Source: Akebia trifoliata (lineage: Eukaryota > Streptophyta > Magnoliopsida > Ranunculales > Lardizabalaceae). From it: DNA of 64,000 nt. The translations under genes were made by a program, and so were the position numbers. The notes beneath the pieces are model-generated. The model saw only the letters and a list, made by a program, of their open reading frames with translations, made no database searches and was not told the DNA's origin. Shown piece by piece: positions 58,785 through 64,000 of this stretch (its first letter is position 1; each line of letters starts with the position of its first letter). Location: the NCBI GenBank assembly GCA_017979445.1, contig CM030714.1, positions 7,881,049 through 7,945,048 of the forward strand. Reading direction: 5' to 3'.

Positions 58785-58975
58785 TTTGGAGGTGTATTTA
58801 ATACATCATAACATGTGCCCTAAGGGCACATATTAACATGAATTTAAAACACCTTGAAAACAAGCATTTGAGGGTGTTTTTTTAAAAGGCATTTTAGGTA
58901 GTAAAGTAGGTTATGGAGGTGTATTTAATACATCTTAAAGTGTGCCCATTAGGCACATGTTAACAAGACCCTACT
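58785..58975. mobile_element. MITE family D copy
   Basis: 'ggaggtgtatttaatacatc' occurs near both ends (58790, 58917). The palindromic 'catgtgccctaagggcacat' and the diverged 'gtgcccattaggcacatgtt' match the copy at 15178-15367. Confidence 0.6.
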
Positions 58976-58976
58976 T

Positions 58977-59757
58977 CAAGAGAGTTGCTATTGGCACCCC
59001 GGCCTTTATTTGTTATACTCCAATTCTTTAAATTTTTATCATACCCCAACTAAAGATTAAAAAACACCATTCAAACCTTACAAAGGTTTGCCTAAAATTA
59101 TTATATTTACATTACAAAATATTCACACTTGTTCAAACAATTTCAGTAGTTGTTTACAAGTATGATTAGGCTCACTTAAAATCTTAAACCCAAAAATAGA
59201 AATAAAAAAAAAAAAAAAAAAAAAAAAATAGAGCTTCTATTACCACCCCAATTTTTACTAAATCTCAACCATGTACTTATTTTCTTGGATGAATTATCAT
59301 TGCATGTGCTAAATATGACGAAATTCTGAGTCCAATACATTGTTCATATTAATTCCGAAAACACGCATGAATCAATTTTCAGCAAATTCGTTGGTAGGTA
59401 TTTTTAATTTAAAGTGACGAACTCGCTTAGAAATTACCAGCCATTAAGAAATAAGGATATTTTATCTTAAAATTTGCCTACGAATTCGTCACTTTAAAAT
59501 CAAGGACATTTTGATTAAATTTACCAACGAATCATCACTTTAAAACCAACGAATTCGTCACTTTAAATTAAAAATACCTACCAACAAAATAGCTGAAAAA
59601 TGATTCATGCATGTTTTCAGAATTAATATGAACAATGTACCGAAACCAAAATATGAAAATAAGTTGTGCACGTTTTAGGGAAAAAACCCAATTTTCTTTA
59701 TTTTTAATTGGAGTGTATTAGGTAAAAGTTGTGGTGCCAATAGCGGCTCTTTCCTTA
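58977..59757. mobile_element. MITE family C copy, longest form, with internal inverted repeat
   Basis: The termini 'agagttgctattggcacccc' and 'ttgtggtgccaatagcggct' are inverted. Inside, about 59335-59425 and 59545-59640 form a second inverted repeat of about 90 bp ('ttcatattaattccgaaaac' against 'gttttcagaattaatatgaa'). A run of about 25 A is at 59202-59228. Confidence 0.65.
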
Positions 59758-59917
59758 CTTTAAATGGTTATGTGTCAACTTGCTTACCATCCTCATTTAT
59801 TAGTAGCAAATCCTCTCACATACATGTGGAAGTCGAAGTCAGTCTCATCTCATTTTTTTAATACACAACACACACATGTTTTGTCTAAGCAGCCTAATTA
59901 CTAAGGTGGACCCTCCC

Positions 59918-62900
59918 TGTAACACCCCAGATTTTCAACTCATATCTCCAGGAAAGTAAATGGTGAGATTTGGAGGGAAATATCGAATGAAAGATTTAGA
60001 GTAAAATACTCGAATATTGTTATGATTAATTTTGAGGAAAATTGACTTCGCCATTAGATTCAAAAGGATCGAAATATATACATTAGCCTGTAAGCAAGTT
60101 TGAATTCGAATTCGGATGGAAAAGTTATAAAATCCTCGAATTTCGTGTTACGTGGGATCCAAAATAGTGGAGTTTCGTTAGAGCAAGAATCAGAAAGATT
60201 TGATGACACCGTTAGGTCCATAACGAAAAATCATTCGAAACGGTATACTCGTTTGTCATTTTTCGAGTCCGAATAGTTAAGTTATGATCGAAACAAGAAA
60301 TGAAGGAAAATTACAAATATACCCTCAGCCCTCTTATAAAAGAAAACTCACTTTCTTTTATTTCCTTTCACTTCTTCACTCTTCTCCAAAGAACTCAACT
60401 CAGCCATTTTCTAGACCTAGGGTTTGAACCCATTCCTATCAAGATCTATCCCAATCAAGTCCGAGTTGAACCTCGACGAAGAAGGCAAAGACGTCGGCGT
60501 TGTCGAGCTCTACGTCCTCACCCCATCCAACCTCCATTTCCTCTTCTTTTCTCTTGGTCTCCCACAAGAATCAGCAAGTGGGTTTTTGTATAATCACTTG
60601 GAACCTCATCCAAATCATAGGAGAGTCGTTGTTGGTCATTAGGAAGCGGAGAGAACACCTTCAAAGAGGGTTTCACAACCAACCACTCCGTTGGCACCCG
60701 AGTTCAACCACTTTCGAAACTTCGAGCCGCCTAACATTGATCCTTAGTGTTGATTCATCACCCTTGGCGTTCACAACCAAGTAAGGGACTTCCAATTCTT
60801 ATTGGTAGCTTTAGATTTCCGAAATGTGCATTTAGGGTTTTGAAACAAAACTTATTGTTTGCATTTAAATCGTAGAAATTGGTGTTTGATTTCAAATTCA
60901 TGGTAGAAGTAGGTGTTTTGTTTATGCTTTATCGAATTTTGATAACAAAATCGTGGGTGGGTCGAATGATTCGAAGAATGGAAGAAGAAATCGAAAAAGG
61001 GATCGAAAAACCCAAAAATCGCGAGTGAGGTTCAGGCTGTAGGTGGGAAGGGTCGGTGCCACCGGCACCTACCGAAGGCATTCTGTCGGTCCCACCGACA
61101 GAATGAAGCTTCTGCCACCGATGAAATCAAGAATCGCCGAAAATTTTATACTGTCGGCAGAACCGTCGGTCCCACCGACATCTACCGATGAGTAAACTGT
61201 CGGTTCCACCGACAGCATCTTGTTCCTGCCGCCGACAGCCACCGACAGACACAGTTTTGACCAGAATAGTGTTCTGACTCTTGGCTTGACTTCCTCACAC
61301 CTTATACACTGTTTGTCACCCTTTATTTCATTAAAAACATTTAATGGCTTGACTTCCATTTACTTTAAGTTCTTTAATGAAATTAAGGTTTTACCCCCCA
61401 TTTCGGAACAATGGGAATGGTTTTAAGATCCAAATCTCAAAGGATCAAAATCCGAATTTTGGTTTAAAGAACAAAACGTAATTTTTGACGTTTTCGGCAA
61501 GTTTTCAAAATGAAATAACTTTCGCGTTTCTTTGAATTGGATTACAAAAACTATATGGTGTCGAATCTCATGATCAAGACTTTCATTTCGAAAAACCCAT
61601 TTTTAATTTCGAGAACTTTGAAAAATTGAGTTTTTGACACTTAGCCAAATTTTCACCAGCTTTCTCTATTTTTAACAGTCTTGGTCCCGAGCATCGCTGG
61701 GACTTTGTTTTTAAATAAACTTTGAGGGTTTTTAATGGAAAGACCAAAAGAATGACTTTGAAATATTGGAAATGAATGGTTGATTTGAAAGGATGAAAAA
61801 TGAGAATGTTGAGAGAATGGGAAAAGGGAATGAACGGTAAAATGTCAGAATCACACCCGAGGGGTGATGTCTGCATTTTACATTGTATGTTGTGTGTAGG
61901 TTGGTGAAAGGATATCCAGGTTATTAATGAAAGGGTTGCATGTTTATTTCCGATTATGTTAGCGCTTGCGCTGAGTACTGTTATTTATTTTAGGCCGATT
62001 GGCCACGGTTGCATGGTAGGAACTGGATATTCGTTCTCAACCCTGTTCTGTTAATTTCTCTTTTGTTTTAAAATGAAAAATCATATATGTACGTAGCTAT
62101 TTTGTGAGCTGTTAAAGGGTTTGTGAATGCCTGAAGGGATAGTGTGTCATATCATCCGGAGGGGTGCACTATCCTGGGATGTACGGTAGGGACCACCAAA
62201 CTCATACGTGGTATGGGACGCGTATGAGAGTGGAGTCACAACTGGAATCCGGGTCCATTCCTTTCTTATCTTTACCAGTGAACGTGTATTGTAAAGGTGG
62301 TCGTATACGAGTGGAGTGTCTTTTGGGAATCACATGCACGCCTGATAGGCATAGACGAAGATGATTAGTCAGTGATCACTAACAATCTAGTAGTAGTCGA
62401 ACGTTCTGACACATCGAAAAGAGACCCATTGCTTACGGTCACGTCAAACGGCCAGCCTGAGCCGGATAAATGGTTCCACAAGCGTGGTAGACACGACCAG
62501 CCACAAAATCAGGAACTACGATGTTATTGGAGAATATCATGTCCTGACTGGGAGCGATCCAGTCGTGAATCCCAACTCTTTAATTCCAATATTCCACCAC
62601 TTGTATTATGTATCTGTTGTTATATTTTGAATTATAAACTGAAAAACATGTCTATCGTTTTAATGTTGTCAACGGTATTTGCATAGAATGGAAAATGTAC
62701 AATGAGTATGGATGATTGATGTCATGTGTAATCTTTAAACTGTTTAGTTGCTCATCCCTGGCTATATGTACCAGTTGATCGTATTTTATCTTGTAAAACC
62801 TTGCATGTATTAAAAATTTTCAGTATACTTTATTCGATCATGCTTAGGAAGGGTTATTAGTAGGAATTGGCTGTGGACTTGCTGGGTAACTCTCGTTACT

Positions 62901-63366
62901 CACCCTTTCCTTCCTATTTTTTTTAGTTTCAGCACTTGCAGCTACCGAGGCAGGAGTAGAGTCAGTAATTGAGGAGTATCTGGTCGATCAGATCGACGAT
63001 CAGAGTTTATTGCCTGGTGAGCACTAGGGCCACATCCCTTAACGTTGTCAGTTTCATCCAGGATGTGTGTAGTTTTTGGATTGAGAGTTTAGGCCTATGT
63101 TAGAGTGAGAATGTTTTGGTAAGCCTATATATTGATAAATCTTCCGCACTCTGATCTACTTACATGTTAGATGTAATTAGTCTTCCGCTGTTATTTTCCT
63201 GTATCTACATTTTTATATACAGGTTTTGTTATAAATTGGTTTATCAGGTTTGAGTTCCGTGGAACGCTAACATAAATAGAGGAGACCATGCCGAAATTTC
63301 GAGGTGCCACCTAGTACCTTGGGATTTGACCTTGGGATTTGTGTTAGCGTTTGGCGGGGCGCCACA
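59918..63366 (+). mobile_element. Solo LTR of a giant-LTR retrotransposon (copy 2, 3,449 bp)
   Basis: It begins 'tgtaacaccccagattttca' and ends 'ggcggggcgccaca', with a perfect 5-bp target duplication 'ctccc' (59913-59917 and 63367-63371). It shares its outer parts and 3' half with copy 1 but carries different sequence at about 60300-60780 and 61020-61800. The different target duplications show two separate insertions. There is no internal coding region. Confidence 0.75.
61051..61260. repeat. Array of short CTGTCGGT/ACCGACAG hairpins in solo LTR 2
   Basis: A perfect 11-bp-arm hairpin with a 3-base loop lies at 61080-61104 (attctgtcggt / accgacagaat). Similar units follow at about 61164-61182 and 61195-61218, plus further 'accgaca' words to 61250. 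The stretch is GC-rich compared with its surroundings and is absent from copy 1. Confidence 0.75.
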
Positions 63367-63420
63367 CTCCCCAGTTGCAATTTTTGCTGCTGACCAGTTT
63401 TTCTTAATATCATAAATAAT

Positions 63421-63520
63421 NNNNNNNNNNNNNNNNNNNNNNNNNNNNNNNNNNNNNNNNNNNNNNNNNNNNNNNNNNNNNNNNNNNNNNNNNNNNNNNN
63501 NNNNNNNNNNNNNNNNNNNN
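63421..63520. other. Assembly gap of 100 N
   Basis: Exactly 100 unknown bases, a conventional placeholder size for a scaffold gap. It separates the end of solo LTR 2's right flank from a repeat of 55429-55908. Confidence 0.98.
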
Positions 63521-64000
63521 GACATAAGATATGCAAAAGGTATTATAATCATCCCGTGGTTCCCTATGTGTGCACATGCTCATTCATCTAGAATCATATT
63601 ATAGACGAGAGACTTAATTATGTTGACTTTAATGAGAGTTGATTCATGATTTTTTATTGACACACCAATTTTTACTAATGCCACACCAATTTCTTTATGA
63701 ATTACCAGAGAATTGCACACAGTTGGTGTGGTGTTAGTAAAAGTTGGTGTGGCAATAGCAACTTAAATTTTTTTTAATGGTTAGATATTTGTCATCAAGT
63801 TGAATTTATAAAAAAAACAGTCGGGTCATGGTTCACTTTGGTCGGATCCATTTTTTTTTTTGTTTTTTTTAAATTAAAAATTGGCAGATTCACCAAAACA
63901 TACCTTGAAAATTGTGAAAACTCTATTTCAGTGAATTATTTAATTTCAAAAAGAGTAATTATATCAGTTTTGAAATTATAACATTTAATCATAAACTAAA
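63521..64000. repeat. Second copy of 55429-55908
   Basis: It is the same in order and, by eye, in every base to the earlier segment, offset by 8,092 bases. If the similarity continues beyond the window, a second copy of UGT exon 1 would be expected about 580-1,050 bases past the window end. Confidence 0.9.

Noticed and set aside
60300..60784. ORFs of 72-97 codons with Ser/Arg/Pro-rich sequence
   Set aside because: They overlap each other inside solo LTR 2, and copy 1 has unrelated sequence at the same position.
1..64000. tRNA, rRNA or CRISPR features
   Set aside because: tRNA-like A and B boxes were found only in SINE-like contexts without a full cloverleaf. No rRNA stretch was recognised, and regularly spaced repeat-spacer arrays are absent.

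Overview
The window is nuclear DNA of a flowering plant. Split genes with GT...AG introns encode plant-typical proteins, one with a plastid-type leader, and more than half of the sequence is diverged transposable-element DNA of angiosperm kinds (tRNA-derived SINEs, Mutator-like and hAT MITEs, L1 LINEs, very long solo LTRs). I cannot name the species; the proteins look eudicot-like. A run of 100 Ns at 63421-63520 marks an assembly gap.

Five protein-coding genes could be rebuilt exon by exon. (1) An intron-less coding region for a family GT17 N-acetylglucosaminyltransferase (+, 7700-8791). (2) A complete 14-exon plastid histidinol dehydrogenase, the last enzyme of histidine synthesis (-, 10311-19415). 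(3) A five-exon POLLENLESS 3-like TPR protein (-, 21271-24914) whose last exon carries a one-base frame disruption. (4) An eight-exon RING-variant (MARCH-like) membrane E3 ligase (+, 36086-43418). (5) A two-exon UGT82A1-like UDP-glycosyltransferase (-, 48737-56960) with a 6.9-kb intron stuffed with transposons. They are unrelated housekeeping, developmental or specialised-metabolism genes on both strands and do not form a pathway cluster.

Region by region: 1-7.6 kb is nested repeats (LTR-like debris, MITEs, a SINE inserted in a MITE, a LINE split by a Mutator-type element) plus possible leader exons of the GT17 gene. 7.7-25 kb is gene-rich, and its introns carry SINEs, MITEs, a LINE 3' end and a probable Copia LTR. 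25-36 kb has no gene and consists of AT-rich MITE and hAT debris with a long poly-G tract. 36-43.4 kb is the RINGv gene. 43.4-48.7 kb is repeats, including a pararetrovirus- or retroelement-like protease relic and a clean hAT MITE. 48.7-57 kb is the UGT gene with a 3.15-kb solo LTR in its intron. 57-63.4 kb is MITEs and a second solo LTR of the same family. After the gap, the last 480 bases repeat 55429-55908 without a visible mismatch.

The most unusual item is a 624-bp Mutator-type element (5185-5808, 9-bp target duplication) that carries an inactivated fragment resembling an HUH (Rep-type) endonuclease domain. Other items worth a second look are the frame break in the POLLENLESS 3-like gene, the duplicated sequence across the gap, and two giant solo LTRs that share ends but carry different internal modules.
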